Positions 40,328 to 40,376 of a stretch of DNA of 40,376 nucleotides are shown here, one piece after another. Made by a program: the position numbers and the translations under genes. Below the pieces are notes generated by a model. That model saw nothing but the letters and a program-made list of their open reading frames with translations. It searched no databases and had not been told where the DNA came from. Position 1 is the first letter of the stretch. The number at the start of each line of letters is the position of its first letter. This stretch comes from Helicobacter cetorum (lineage in GTDB: Bacteria; Campylobacterota; Campylobacteria; Campylobacterales; UBA6016), in assembly GCA_022729705.1 (NCBI GenBank), contig DZAX01000019.1, forward strand, positions 1 through 40,376, read 5' to 3'.

Positions 40328-40376
40328 TCCAGTTTCACCACGTTATAGTTGCCTAGTTTCATAAATACAAGCAATA

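Overview
The window looks like chromosome from a flagellated member of the Campylobacterota (Epsilonproteobacteria). The evidence is the AT-rich sequence, the Campylobacter-type order flgK-flgN-flgM-flgJ-flgI-rsmD-(Cj1460-like gene), sigma-54 promoters of the TGGAAC-N7-TTGCT form, an RNase Y gene next to a 5-formyltetrahydrofolate cyclo-ligase gene, and a tlpA-ftsY-radA block. The DUF3373-type porin and the many sensory proteins suggest a free-living sulfur-cycle genus such as Sulfurimonas or Sulfuricurvum; that genus-level guess is inference.

Layout. 0-3.3 kb: an ABC-F ATPase (ybiT), a small antitoxin/PIN-toxin pair, and mtgA overlapping the toxin gene. 3.4-7.3 kb: an MFS exporter divergent from a PAS histidine kinase and its response regulator. 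7.3-14 kb (minus strand): a TIGR02757 protein, an OppC/DppC-like permease, the flagellar genes flgK, flgN, flgM, flgJ and flgI, then rsmD and a small gene. 14-17 kb (plus strand): flaG-fliD-fliS and a FliT-like gene. 17-20 kb: a C-terminal J-domain protein, rny and the cyclo-ligase. 20-26 kb: a thioredoxin-fold lipoprotein, ftsY, radA, kefB and a GT4 glycosyltransferase. 26-30 kb: a small exported protein, a porin and a chemoreceptor. 30-35 kb: mnmH (selU), then a two-gene signalling operon (REC-REC-PAS-PAS-HD-GYP and REC-REC-GGDEF with a GGKEF site). 35-38 kb (minus strand): a sugar-nucleotide operon of a DegT aminotransferase, a WbpD-like acetyltransferase and an AsnB paralogue. 38.7-40.1 kb: fliK.

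Flagellar control can be read from the DNA. fliK and flgI have sigma-54 promoters with exact GG/GC spacing. flgM(-flgN-flgK) and flaG(-fliD-fliS) have sigma-28 promoters with exact 11-nt spacers. This fits a hook-stage class run by RpoN and a filament-stage class run by FliA, with FlgM as the checkpoint.

The least ordinary content is a dispersed family of about 95-bp three-hairpin elements. Seven copies sit at 12.9, 17.1, 18.1, 24.9, 31.1, 34.7 and 40.2 kb, all in intergenic DNA downstream of a gene's 3' end and none in a divergent promoter region. Their third hairpin shows compensatory base changes, and all its wobble pairs are G.T on one strand, which points to a structure used as single-stranded RNA or DNA in one orientation. 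I do not recognise the family. Two internally deleted IS481-type transposase remnants (29.7 and 38.4 kb) show past insertion activity; one directly abuts the mnmH start codon. No tRNA, rRNA or CRISPR array was seen.
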